Program-made: the position numbers and the translations under genes
The notes under the pieces: model-generated
Database searches by the model: none
Told to the model about the DNA's origin: nothing
The model's input: only the letters and a program-made list of their open reading frames with translations
Assembly (NCBI GenBank): GCA_027295975.1
Contig: JAPUJX010000051.1
Span: 1 to 17,817 of the forward strand
From: Gammaproteobacteria bacterium
GTDB lineage: Bacteria > Pseudomonadota > Gammaproteobacteria > Pseudomonadales > Azotimanducaceae
DNA length: 17,817 nt
Direction: 5' to 3'
Part shown: positions 1 through 6,789 of the stretch, piece by piece
Numbering within the stretch: position 1 is the first letter of the stretch
Layout: each line of letters starts with the position of its first letter

Positions 1-106
1 GACGACCACCCCTGGTCTTGCCGAACTTGATGATGTGCCCGCTCCCGCCGTAGTCGCTACAATCTGTGTTAGGGCAAAAGTCACCCACTTGCGAAAACCC
101 TGACAT
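1..106 (-). CDS. Insertion-sequence transposase, N-terminal fragment (runs off left edge)
   Basis: Read on the minus strand from the ATG at 106, this frame stays open for 35 codons to the window edge. The start is MSGFSQVGDFCPNTDCSDYG, followed by GSGHIIKFGKTRGGR. A Cys-x4-Cys pair (C11, C16), then a YG...NIIKFGKTR-like stretch and a Gly/Arg-rich turn, is the layout of the zinc ribbon that opens many bacterial IS transposases (the IS1 InsA-like and CPNPxCxxYG types). In that family a second CxxC pair would follow just beyond the edge. A good ribosome binding site, GGAG, sits 6 bases before the ATG. All three plus-strand frames here contain stops and none resembles the missing PepP N-terminus. 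The exact IS family cannot be decided from 35 residues. The family assignment is from memory of motifs, not from a search. Confidence 0.68.
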   Translation of the reverse strand, partial: MSGFSQVGDFCPNTDCSDYGGSGHIIKFGKTRGGR

Positions 107-148
107 TGGTCTCTCCACTTCCAGTTATTGGTAAAACTTTACTCTACC
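1..148 (-). mobile_element. End of an insertion sequence that interrupts pepP
   Basis: The transposase start at 106 places the element's 5' end between about 107 and 166, where recognisable PepP sequence (GDYPEFDNKL) begins. A plausible terminus is 148: read inward from there on the minus strand the sequence begins GGTAGAGTAAAGTTTTACC, and it includes an imperfect palindrome, GTAAA-AC-TTTAC, at 131-142. The other end of the element, its matching inverted repeat and any target-site duplication lie outside the window. The boundary at 148 is therefore a guess; the presence of an IS end is better supported. Confidence 0.5.
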
Positions 149-1108
149 ATCAACAACGCACAAACGGGGGACTACCCTGAATTCGACAACAAGCTCATCA
201 ATTGGGTGAGTGCAATTCGAGCAAGGGAAGCGGGAGGGGCGATACCACCCGGCGAGTTCGTGGCCTTGAAACATCTTCTCCACGAACAACGGCTTTACAA
301 GTCGGCCGCGGAGCTTCGGCTGATGCGGGAAGCGGCCGAGATCACCTGCCAGGCACATGTTCGCGCCATGATCAGTTGTCGCCCCGGCATGTTGGAGTCG
401 GAACTGGAAGCGGAACTTGTTTACGAGTTCATGCGCAACGGTGCCCGCACCCCGGCATACCCCTGTATCGTAGGTGGTGGTGAGAACGCCTGCACTCTCC
501 ACTACGTGGAAAACTCCGCCGCGCTGAGAAAGAACGATTTGGTGCTCATCGATGCGGGTTGCGAGTATCAACACTACGCGGCGGATGTAACCAGAACTTT
601 CCCGGTAAATGGTGTGTTCAACAAGACCCAGCAGGCGCTCTACGAGGTGGTGCTGGAAGCCAATAAACAAGGAATCGAACGTTGCACCCGAGGGGTGGGG
701 TTTCGCGAACCTCATGAGGTGGCGTTGAGGATCATGGTGGAAGGACTGGTGGAGTTGAAGTTATTGGAGGGTGAAGTGGACGAGATCATCGCGGAAGAGT
801 CCTACCGCCCGTTCTGTCCCCATACGAGTTCTCACTGGTTAGGTAGCGACGTACACGATGTTGGCGATTATCGAGTTGACGGCGTGTGGCGGGAACTGGA
901 ACCCGGCATGGTGTTGACTATGGAACCGGGGATCTACATCCCCAACAACGAGGCGATGGCGCATCTTGCACCTCGTTGGCGTGGCATCGGTATTCGCATT
1001 GAGGACGATGTGCTCATAACCAGCCACAAGCCCGAGGTATTGAGTGATGCTGCGCCCAAGGAGATTCCCGACGTCCAGCGAGTGATGGCCGATGGCGTTA
1101 TCGGCTGA
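128..1108 (+). CDS. pepP: Xaa-Pro aminopeptidase PepP, N-terminally truncated (probable pseudogene)
   Basis: PepP removes an N-terminal residue that precedes proline. It is a dimanganese enzyme of the pita-bread (M24) fold, normally about 440 residues long. Only 326 codons remain here. The catalytic domain is complete: the metal ligands are D142 (in LIDAG), D153 (in ADVTRTF), H236 (in SHWLG), E266 (in TMEPGIYI) and E292 (in GIRIEDD). About the first 130 residues of the creatinase-like N-terminal domain are absent. Clear family similarity begins at GDYPEFDNKL (about residue 14), and upstream lies an IS transposase on the other strand. The frame is open back to a stop at 101-103. The TTG at 128 is only the first possible start; it has no ribosome binding site and was probably created by the IS junction. 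The 3' end overlaps the next gene by 17 bases. In E. coli relatives pepP also precedes the ubi and gcv genes. Confidence 0.85.
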   Translation: MVKLYSTINNAQTGDYPEFDNKLINWVSAIRAREAGGAIPPGEFVALKHLLHEQRLYKSAAELRLMREAAEITCQAHVRAMISCRPGMLESELEAELVYEFMRNGARTPAYPCIVGGGENACTLHYVENSAALRKNDLVLIDAGCEYQHYAADVTRTFPVNGVFNKTQQALYEVVLEANKQGIERCTRGVGFREPHEVALRIMVEGLVELKLLEGEVDEIIAEESYRPFCPHTSSHWLGSDVHDVGDYRVDGVWRELEPGMVLTMEPGIYIPNNEAMAHLAPRWRGIGIRIEDDVLITSHKPEVLSDAAPKEIPDVQRVMADGVIG

Positions 1109-2282
1109 CGTAGCTGTTGTGGGTGCTGGCCTGGTGGGCGCGGTAGCCGCGCTGGGGCTGGCTCGAAAGGGTTACTCGGTGGTGGTTGCAGAGCAGCGTA
1201 AGCCGGAGATTCAGCGTGGCAGGCTCGGCATGGATATTCGCAATATTGCTCTTTCTCCAGCTTCCCAAGCCCTCCTGGACCGCCTGGACGTTTGGCGCTC
1301 TGTCAGTCGTGCGGCGCCTTACAAACGTATGCACGTATGGGAAGAGCGTGGCACCAAGGGTATGGATTTCCGGGCAACGTCCGTTGGCCGCGTTGAGCTT
1401 GGCTGGATTCTCGAACAGAGTCTCCTGGTGACGTTGCTCTGGCAACGACTCGAAGAGGAACCCTGCATCGAGTTGATGCTCGGCGCTTCCCTGATCGGCA
1501 TTCGACCCGACAATCATGTAGTGCGGCTTGTTACCGATCAAGATGAGGTCGAAACCAAAATGCTGATCGGTGCGGACGGTGCGCGTTCCGCGGTACGGGA
1601 AATGCTTGGGGTTCATGCCGAGGTAGTAGATACGGGACACCATGCGCTGGCATCGGTCGTACGAACGGAGGTTGCTCATGAGAACGTCGCGTATCAACGG
1701 TTTTTGTTGTCCGGCCCATTAGCGTTGTTGCCTGGGGTTGACCCGAATTTGTCGTCGGTGGTCTGGTCACAGCCACCTGAGGATGCCGCACGTCGGCGAA
1801 ATATGTCGGAGGCCCAGTTTTGCGAGGAACTCGCGGAGAGTCTGGACCATCGTCTTGGAGCGGTCGAGGCAGTGGATGAGCGGAATGTTTTTCCATTGCA
1901 GCAGATGTTGGTACGGTCTTTCAACCCGCATCCCCGGGTGCTTCTGATCGGTGACGCTGCACGAGTACTCCATCCTCTGGCGGGATTGGGAGTCAACCTC
2001 GGTTTTGAGGATGTCAGGGACGTGCTCGACCAGTTACACCACCCTGGGTCATACGATCCAGGAGCGGATGGACTGTGGAGGCGTTTCGCGCGAAGACGCC
2101 GGGCGCGCTCGCAGATGCTGATTGGTCTCATGACGGCGTTTCGCCGAGTATACGCTGCCTCCGACCCGTTGCTGCAGTGGGCCCGCAACGCCGGAGTCGG
2201 TTGGTTGGACAACGCCACCGGCATCAAAGCCCAACTGATCAGAGAAGCTCTGGGTCTGGGCTCGGTCGCGGAACGGCTGTGA
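1092..2282 (+). CDS. ubiI: UbiI/VisC-type FAD-dependent ubiquinone-biosynthesis hydroxylase
   Basis: This is a flavin monooxygenase of the UbiH/UbiI/UbiF/COQ6 family, which hydroxylates the ring of polyprenylphenol intermediates in ubiquinone synthesis. Its 396 residues match the family's usual 390-400. In order: a GxGxxG Rossmann motif at residues 11-16, an R-x-x-ALS segment near 50-54, the DG motif (GADGARS, 160-166) and the second FAD motif with GD at 287-288. The C-terminus (KAQLIREALGLGSV) resembles E. coli UbiI more than UbiH, so I favour UbiI. Two positions of the second FAD motif differ from the usual GDAAHxxHPLAGQG: His is R291 and Gln is L299. The ATG lies inside the pepP 3' end, so translation is probably coupled. 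E. coli has ubiH and ubiI here; this window has only one such gene. UbiH or a broad-specificity UbiL/UbiM-like role cannot be excluded. Confidence 0.85.
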   Translation: MALSADVAVVGAGLVGAVAALGLARKGYSVVVAEQRKPEIQRGRLGMDIRNIALSPASQALLDRLDVWRSVSRAAPYKRMHVWEERGTKGMDFRATSVGRVELGWILEQSLLVTLLWQRLEEEPCIELMLGASLIGIRPDNHVVRLVTDQDEVETKMLIGADGARSAVREMLGVHAEVVDTGHHALASVVRTEVAHENVAYQRFLLSGPLALLPGVDPNLSSVVWSQPPEDAARRRNMSEAQFCEELAESLDHRLGAVEAVDERNVFPLQQMLVRSFNPHPRVLLIGDAARVLHPLAGLGVNLGFEDVRDVLDQLHHPGSYDPGADGLWRRFARRRRARSQMLIGLMTAFRRVYAASDPLLQWARNAGVGWLDNATGIKAQLIREALGLGSVAERL

Positions 2283-2307
2283 GGGATAGATGGAAGGATC
2301 AGCGGTA

Positions 2308-3372
2308 ATGACTAAACGCACCCCCCTGTACGCCTCACATGTGGATGTGAGTGCCAAGATGGTTGACTTTGCAGGCTGGCAGATGCCGTTGAACTATGGG
2401 TCGCAGATCAACGAACATCATGTTGTACGCCGGGCTGCCGGAATGTTCGATGTATCTCATATGACGGTGATTGACGTATCCGGCTCTGGTAGCGTTGCGT
2501 TTCTCCGCCGGATGGTTGCCAGCGACGTTGCCAGGCTCAGCGACGGCAAAGCGCTTTATGGCACCCTGTTGAACGACGCGGGTGGTGTCGTGGACGACCT
2601 GATCGTGTACCGGAGATCCCACGGATATCGGGCAGTGGTGAACGCCGCGACGAGGGATGAGGTTTTGGCCTGGTTTGCCCATCATGCGCCTGCCGATGTG
2701 GTGGTGGAAGAAAGAGATCTCTCGATGATTGCGGTACAGGGTCCGCGGGCGTTGGAGTATTTTCAGGCTGTGACACACCTCGAAGGGATCATTGAGTTGC
2801 GCAATTTTGGTTTTCTCGAGCACAACGATTGGATGATCGCGCGCACCGGATATACGGGCGAAGATGGACTGGAAGTAATTCTGCCCAAGGCCGATGTTTG
2901 CTCTTTGTGGGAACGCCTGATGGATGTCGGCGTCGAGCCAATCGGGCTTGCGGCGCGCGACACGCTGCGCCTGGAGGCTGGCCTCAACCTGTATTGTCAG
3001 GACATGGATGTTTCCACCAGCCCGCTGGTGTCAAACCTCGCCTGGACGGTCAGCTGGCAGCCGGAAAACCGCGAATTTATCGGTCGCCGTGCGCTGGAGG
3101 CTGAACGAGCAGCGGGAATTACCGAGAAGCTCACCGGGCTCGTCATGGAAGCCAGGGGTGTACTGCGACACGGCCAGCGGGTATTGACCAACTACGGCGA
3201 CGGGGTCATTACCAGTGGTATATTTTCCCCAACGTTGGGTTACAGTATTGCCCTGGCGCGCCTCCCCATCAGCGCAAGCGGCGATTGCCAGGTCGAAATT
3301 CGGGGGAAATTGTTACCGGTACGAATAACGAAACCCCCTTTCGTGCGTCGCGGGCAACCAGTATTCGAGTAA
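2308..3372 (+). CDS. gcvT: Glycine cleavage system T protein (aminomethyltransferase)
   Basis: GcvT transfers the methylene carbon from the lipoyl-bound aminomethyl group of the H protein to tetrahydrofolate, releasing ammonia and giving 5,10-methylene-tetrahydrofolate. The 354 residues match the E. coli enzyme (364) almost throughout: MTKRTPLY opening, MVDFAGWQMPLNYGSQ, GMFDVSHMT, the GGVVDDLIVY motif with its Asp pair at 96-97, the DTLRLEAGLNLY motif and SPTLGYSIALAR near the C-terminus. I chose the ATG at 2308 rather than the one at 2290. It aligns with the E. coli start, and an AAGGA ribosome binding site at 2294-2298 precedes it at good spacing. The gene begins 25 bases after the hydroxylase stop, leaving no room for a glycine riboswitch, so it is likely transcribed with the upstream genes. 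Confidence 0.96.
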   Translation: MTKRTPLYASHVDVSAKMVDFAGWQMPLNYGSQINEHHVVRRAAGMFDVSHMTVIDVSGSGSVAFLRRMVASDVARLSDGKALYGTLLNDAGGVVDDLIVYRRSHGYRAVVNAATRDEVLAWFAHHAPADVVVEERDLSMIAVQGPRALEYFQAVTHLEGIIELRNFGFLEHNDWMIARTGYTGEDGLEVILPKADVCSLWERLMDVGVEPIGLAARDTLRLEAGLNLYCQDMDVSTSPLVSNLAWTVSWQPENREFIGRRALEAERAAGITEKLTGLVMEARGVLRHGQRVLTNYGDGVITSGIFSPTLGYSIALARLPISASGDCQVEIRGKLLPVRITKPPFVRRGQPVFE

Positions 3373-3465
3373 CCTGGCAACGTCGAGCACGGTGCGCGCG
3401 GGTGCCGGAGAAGTTTTTTGTTTTCACTATCTCTGGGTGGAATTAAACCCGATTTGGAGTGCTTG

Positions 3466-3861
3466 ATGAGCGAGATTCCAACGGAACTCAAATTTGCCGC
3501 CAGTCCTGAGTGGGCGCGGCTCGAGGAAGACGGTTCGGTAACGGTCGGGATCTCTGACCACGCACAGAACGCGCTTGGTGATGTGGTGTACGTAGAACTT
3601 CCCGAACAGGGCCGGGTGGTTGAGGCCTTACATGAGGTTGCAGTTGTTGAATCCGTAAAAGCGGCTTCCGATATTTATGCGCCGATAGGTGGTTGTGTCA
3701 TTGCGATCAACTCCGTCCTGGACGATGCTCCGGAGACGATCAATCAGGATCCCTATGGCGACGGTTGGTTTTTCAGGATCCGGCCCACCGATGTGGAAGA
3801 GCTGACAGAGCTGTTGGATGCCCGGGCCTACGCCGAAATCTGTGAGGCTGAGGAACTTTGA
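3466..3861 (+). CDS. gcvH: Glycine cleavage system H protein (lipoyl carrier)
   Basis: GcvH is the small lipoylated shuttle that carries the aminomethyl group between the P, T and L proteins. It has 131 residues, the usual size. The lipoyl lysine is K65 in [17 protein letters not shown], on the expected hairpin, and the [10 protein letters not shown] stretch is typical. The true start is the ATG at 3466 ([10 protein letters not shown]), with GGAG at 3456-3459 six bases before it. The open frame extends upstream to 3418, but those residues are not H-protein-like. Of the spacers inside the gcv cluster, the 93-base one before this gene is the longest. It contains a T-rich run near 3414-3425 but no convincing terminator or promoter. 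Confidence 0.96.
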   Translation: MSEIPTELKFAASPEWARLEEDGSVTVGISDHAQNALGDVVYVELPEQGRVVEALHEVAVVESVKAASDIYAPIGGCVIAINSVLDDAPETINQDPYGDGWFFRIRPTDVEELTELLDARAYAEICEAEEL

Positions 3862-3901
3862 TGCTCGATTTCTTGCTCCCAGGGTGTTTTGAGGAGCGGT
3901 A

Positions 3902-5254
3902 ATGCCTTTCATTCCGCATACGCGAGAGGATGTGCAGGTAATGCTTGCGGAGATCGGCGCCGACAGCATCGAGGATCTGTTTGACGAAATCCCCGCCGAG
4001 TTGCGCGCTCACCGGTTGGATGGTGTTCCTCCCGGGGTGAGCGAGATGGAGATGCTGGGGTTGATGAGCGCGCGTGCCGCGGTCGACACAACCGATGTGT
4101 GTTTTATCGGCGCCGGTTGTTACGACCATCACATACCCGCCGCCGTCTGGGATCTGACCGCTCGCGGCGAGTTCATGACTGCCTATACGCCGTATCAGGC
4201 AGAGGCAAGTCAGGGAACGCTGCAACTCATTTATGAATATCAGTCCATGATGGCGGCGTTGACCGGTATGGATGTTTCCAACGCATCTGTTTATGACGGT
4301 GCGTCGGGGCTTGGGGAAGCTGCGCTGATGGCGACGCGCGCAAACAAGAAAATAAAATCACGCACGGTCCTGGTTGCCGAAACCGTCCATCCTTTCTATC
4401 GAGAAGTGGCGCAGAACATCGCCCGCAATCAGGGCGTCGAGTTCGTGACAATACCCGTGGCGCCGAATGGGCTGGTTGATGTGTCGGTTCTCGGTGAGGT
4501 GGGTGAGGTCATCGCGGTTGTTGTGCAACAGCCGAATTTCTTCGGGCTTCTCGAAAACGTTGACGCCATAACGGATTGGGCGGGCGAGCGAGGCGCGTTT
4601 TTGATCGCGGTAGTGAATCCTCTCTCGTTGGCGCTCTTGAAACCGCCGGGAGATTGGGGATCCAACGGCGCGGACATCGTCTGCGGTGATGGTCAGCCGC
4701 TTGGTATACCCATGGCGTCGGGAGGCCCGTCGTTCGGTTTTCTATGTTGTCGTGACAAGCTGGTACGACAAATGCCTGGACGCATTATCGGCCGTACGGA
4801 GGACCTGGAAGGTCGACCCGGGTTTACCCTGACCCTGCAGGCACGGGAGCAACACATACGGCGGGGTAAAGCCACATCCAACATATGTACGAACCAGGGT
4901 TTGCTCGTCACCGCGGCGACGATACATATGAGTCTCATGGGGGCATCGGGGTTGAAACAAGTTGCCGAACGGTGTCATACGCAGGTCAAAAAATTGGTTG
5001 ACGCGCTGGTTTCGATACCGGGAGTAGAGGAACGGTTTAGTGGTCCGTTCTTCCACGAGCGGGTTCTGAATCTGCCGAGAAATTCAAAGAGCGTGGTATC
5101 AATGTTGGTTGAGCGCGGCATTTTAGGCGGGTTGGCGCTTGGCGAACACTACCCCGGGATGGACGATGCGGTGCTGGTTTGTGCAACGGAAAAACGTACG
5201 TCCGGGGAGATTGAACGCTACCGAAGTGTTTTGCAGGACTGCCTTGGCTCATGA
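3902..5254 (+). CDS. gcvPA: Glycine dehydrogenase (decarboxylating) subunit 1
   Basis: This is the alpha subunit of the two-subunit form of P protein, which decarboxylates glycine and loads the aminomethyl group onto GcvH. Its 450 residues fit the split-type subunit. It begins [12 protein letters not shown], typical of the family, and contains [58 protein letters not shown] and a C-terminal segment with ERGILGG. The N-terminal subunit does not carry the PLP lysine; that is in gcvPB. A strong ribosome binding site, GAGGAG, stands just before the ATG. The stop overlaps the gcvPB start as ATGA, a classic coupling arrangement for equimolar subunits. E. coli has a single fused gcvP of about 957 residues; the split form is common in other bacteria. 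Confidence 0.95.
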   Translation: MPFIPHTREDVQVMLAEIGADSIEDLFDEIPAELRAHRLDGVPPGVSEMEMLGLMSARAAVDTTDVCFIGAGCYDHHIPAAVWDLTARGEFMTAYTPYQAEASQGTLQLIYEYQSMMAALTGMDVSNASVYDGASGLGEAALMATRANKKIKSRTVLVAETVHPFYREVAQNIARNQGVEFVTIPVAPNGLVDVSVLGEVGEVIAVVVQQPNFFGLLENVDAITDWAGERGAFLIAVVNPLSLALLKPPGDWGSNGADIVCGDGQPLGIPMASGGPSFGFLCCRDKLVRQMPGRIIGRTEDLEGRPGFTLTLQAREQHIRRGKATSNICTNQGLLVTAATIHMSLMGASGLKQVAERCHTQVKKLVDALVSIPGVEERFSGPFFHERVLNLPRNSKSVVSMLVERGILGGLALGEHYPGMDDAVLVCATEKRTSGEIERYRSVLQDCLGS

Positions 5255-6717
5255 ACCCGCGCTTGAAAAAAAATTCGCAAACGATCTTCGAACTCGGCAG
5301 CGCCGGCAGGGGGGCGATGGCACAACGGGTCCCTGCGGGAGAAACCTCTACGGACATTCCTCAAAGTCAACTCCGCAAGGAGCAACCGGCATTACCCGAA
5401 GTTTCCGAGTTGCAGGTGGTACGCCATTATACGAATCTGTCCAACAAAAATTTCTCCATCGACAACCAGTTTTATCCATTGGGGTCGTGCACCATGAAGT
5501 ACAACCCCCGGGGTGCTCACCGGGCAGCCAGCCTGCCTGGTTTTATCGGACGTCACCCCCTTGCTCCGGATGAGGTGAGCCAGGGTTTCCTGGCGTGCCT
5601 GCACGATTTACAGGAGATCCTCAAAGACGTCACGGGCATGCAGGGCATGTCGCTCACACCCATGGCGGGTGCTCAGGGTGAGTTCGTGGGAATAACAATG
5701 ATCCGCGCCTACCACGAAGCCCACGGCGACCGCGAGCGAAACGAAATCCTGGTGCCCGTCGCCGGATTGGTACCGTGGGCGGCGATGTGTGGATATAAAG
5801 TCGCCGAGGTTCCCCTGGATGCCAGTGGCGATGTGGATATCGAGGCTCTAAAAGCAGCCGTTGGACCCCAAACAGCCGGTTTGATGATGACCAACCCGTC
5901 CACCTGCGGCGTGTTCGAGCGGCGTATCCGCGAGATCGCCCGCGTGGTCCACGATGCCGGGGGACTGCTGTATTACGACGGAGCAAATTTGAATGCCATT
6001 CTTGGCAAGGTCAAACCAGGCGACATGGGGTTCGATGTCCTTCATATGAATCTGCATAAAACCTTTGCCACGCCCCATGGAGGAGGCGGCCCCGGAGCCG
6101 GACCCGTAGGAGTCGGCGGGCGGCTTTTGCCCTACCTGCCGGTGCCGCTGGTGGGTAAACAGGACGGTGTTTACCGGTGGATGACCGAGAAAGATTTACC
6201 CTTCAGTATCGGGCGAATGTCCTGTTTCATGGGTAATGCCGGTATCCTGTTGCGTGCTCTTGCCTATGCGCTGATGTTGGGGCGCGAGGGGATGCACCGC
6301 GTTGGCGAGTATGCCACGTTGAATGCGAACTACCTGGCCAAACGGTTGGAAAAGGCCGGTTTCGAGCTGGCTTATCCGGAGCGCCGCGCGACTCACGAGT
6401 TCATCCTGACTTTCCGCGAGCAGGCAAAAACCATGGGAATTACGGCGATGGACTTCGCGAAGCGGCTTCTCGACTACGGTATTCACTCCCCGACCACGTA
6501 TTTTCCGATGTTGATCCCGGAATGTTTCCTGATTGAACCGACGGAAACCGAAACGTTGGAAGAGCTGGATGCCTTCGTTTACGCTCTGGAAGCCATTCAA
6601 CGGGAAGCGAAAAGCGATCCCGAACGGTTGCGGAGCGCGCCTCACAACCTGCCCGTGCGTCGCCTGGACGATGTCAAGGCGGCGCGGGAACTGGACCTCG
6701 TTTGGCAAGCCCCCTAG
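5251..6717 (+). CDS. gcvPB: Glycine dehydrogenase (decarboxylating) subunit 2, with a damaged conserved motif
   Basis: This is the PLP-carrying beta subunit of split P protein, 488 residues, in line with the family. Conserved blocks are present: the [14 protein letters not shown] block near residue 74, [12 protein letters not shown] near 134, [12 protein letters not shown] near 241, and the Schiff-base lysine K270 in [15 protein letters not shown]. One block is abnormal. Where relatives have [15 protein letters not shown], residues 168-179 read [12 protein letters not shown], three residues shorter. The lost motif is encoded on the opposite strand at this spot (see the separate entry). The frame is intact before and after, so a full-length protein would be made. 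Loss of such a near-invariant motif beside the cofactor domain probably lowers or abolishes activity. The start overlaps gcvPA by ATGA. Confidence 0.93.
   Translation: MNPRLKKNSQTIFELGSAGRGAMAQRVPAGETSTDIPQSQLRKEQPALPEVSELQVVRHYTNLSNKNFSIDNQFYPLGSCTMKYNPRGAHRAASLPGFIGRHPLAPDEVSQGFLACLHDLQEILKDVTGMQGMSLTPMAGAQGEFVGITMIRAYHEAHGDRERNEILVPVAGLVPWAAMCGYKVAEVPLDASGDVDIEALKAAVGPQTAGLMMTNPSTCGVFERRIREIARVVHDAGGLLYYDGANLNAILGKVKPGDMGFDVLHMNLHKTFATPHGGGGPGAGPVGVGGRLLPYLPVPLVGKQDGVYRWMTEKDLPFSIGRMSCFMGNAGILLRALAYALMLGREGMHRVGEYATLNANYLAKRLEKAGFELAYPERRATHEFILTFREQAKTMGITAMDFAKRLLDYGIHSPTTYFPMLIPECFLIEPTETETLEELDAFVYALEAIQREAKSDPERLRSAPHNLPVRRLDDVKAARELDLVWQAP
5757..5780. other. Micro-inversion inside gcvPB (SAHGTNPAT motif on the wrong strand)
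   Basis: On the plus strand these bases encode part of VAGLVPWA. On the minus strand, from 5783 to 5757, the codons read A-A-H-G-T-N-P-A-T, which is the motif expected in the sense direction at this point of GcvPB. Re-inverting about 22 bases (5757-5778) leaves a perfect GCG GCG ATG (AAM) on the right. On the left, nine bases are missing that would encode the end of Pro, Asp-Ser and the start of Ala. The centre is the palindrome GGTACC at 5769-5774, and short GCCC/GGGC inverted copies flank the segment. The inversion is inferred; the antisense motif is directly visible. Confidence 0.8.
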
Positions 6718-6726
6718 TAGTCCGAT

Positions 6727-6785
6727 GCGACAGTGTCGCCCCTGCTATCCTGCACGGGAAATGGCCGAGCCGGAGATGTTTCCGG
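6727..6785. terminator. Possible weak terminator hairpins between convergent genes
   Basis: The gap between the ends of gcvPB and the minus-strand thioredoxin-like gene holds two small inverted repeats: GCGAC-AGT-GTCGC at 6727-6739, and CCGGA-GATGTT-TCCGG at 6770-6785. Neither has a proper T-run on either strand, so intrinsic termination is only a possibility. Confidence 0.22.
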
Positions 6786-6789
6786 GGTT

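Noticed and set aside
125..715. Long antisense open frame across pepP
   Set aside because: It mirrors the codon structure of pepP, has no recognisable family features and no ribosome binding site; it is a shadow frame.
2283..2307. Glycine riboswitch before gcvT
   Set aside because: Only 25 bases separate the hydroxylase stop from the gcvT start; a glycine riboswitch needs about 100 or more bases, and I see no such fold elsewhere near the operon.
2290..2307. Upstream ATG for gcvT
   Set aside because: The ATG at 2308 aligns with the E. coli start and has a better ribosome binding site.
3373..3465. Terminator or internal promoter between gcvT and gcvH
   Set aside because: There is a GC-rich stretch followed by T-rich sequence, but the best stem is about four base pairs and no paired -35/-10 boxes stand out.
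3418..3465. Longer gcvH start giving 147 residues
   Set aside because: The extra 16 residues are not H-protein-like, and the ATG at 3466 has a well-spaced GGAG site and matches the family start.
5654..5986. Antisense frames in gcvPB as separate genes
   Set aside because: Apart from the short inverted AHGTNPAT segment they contain nothing protein-like; the motif there is explained by the micro-inversion, not by an antisense gene.
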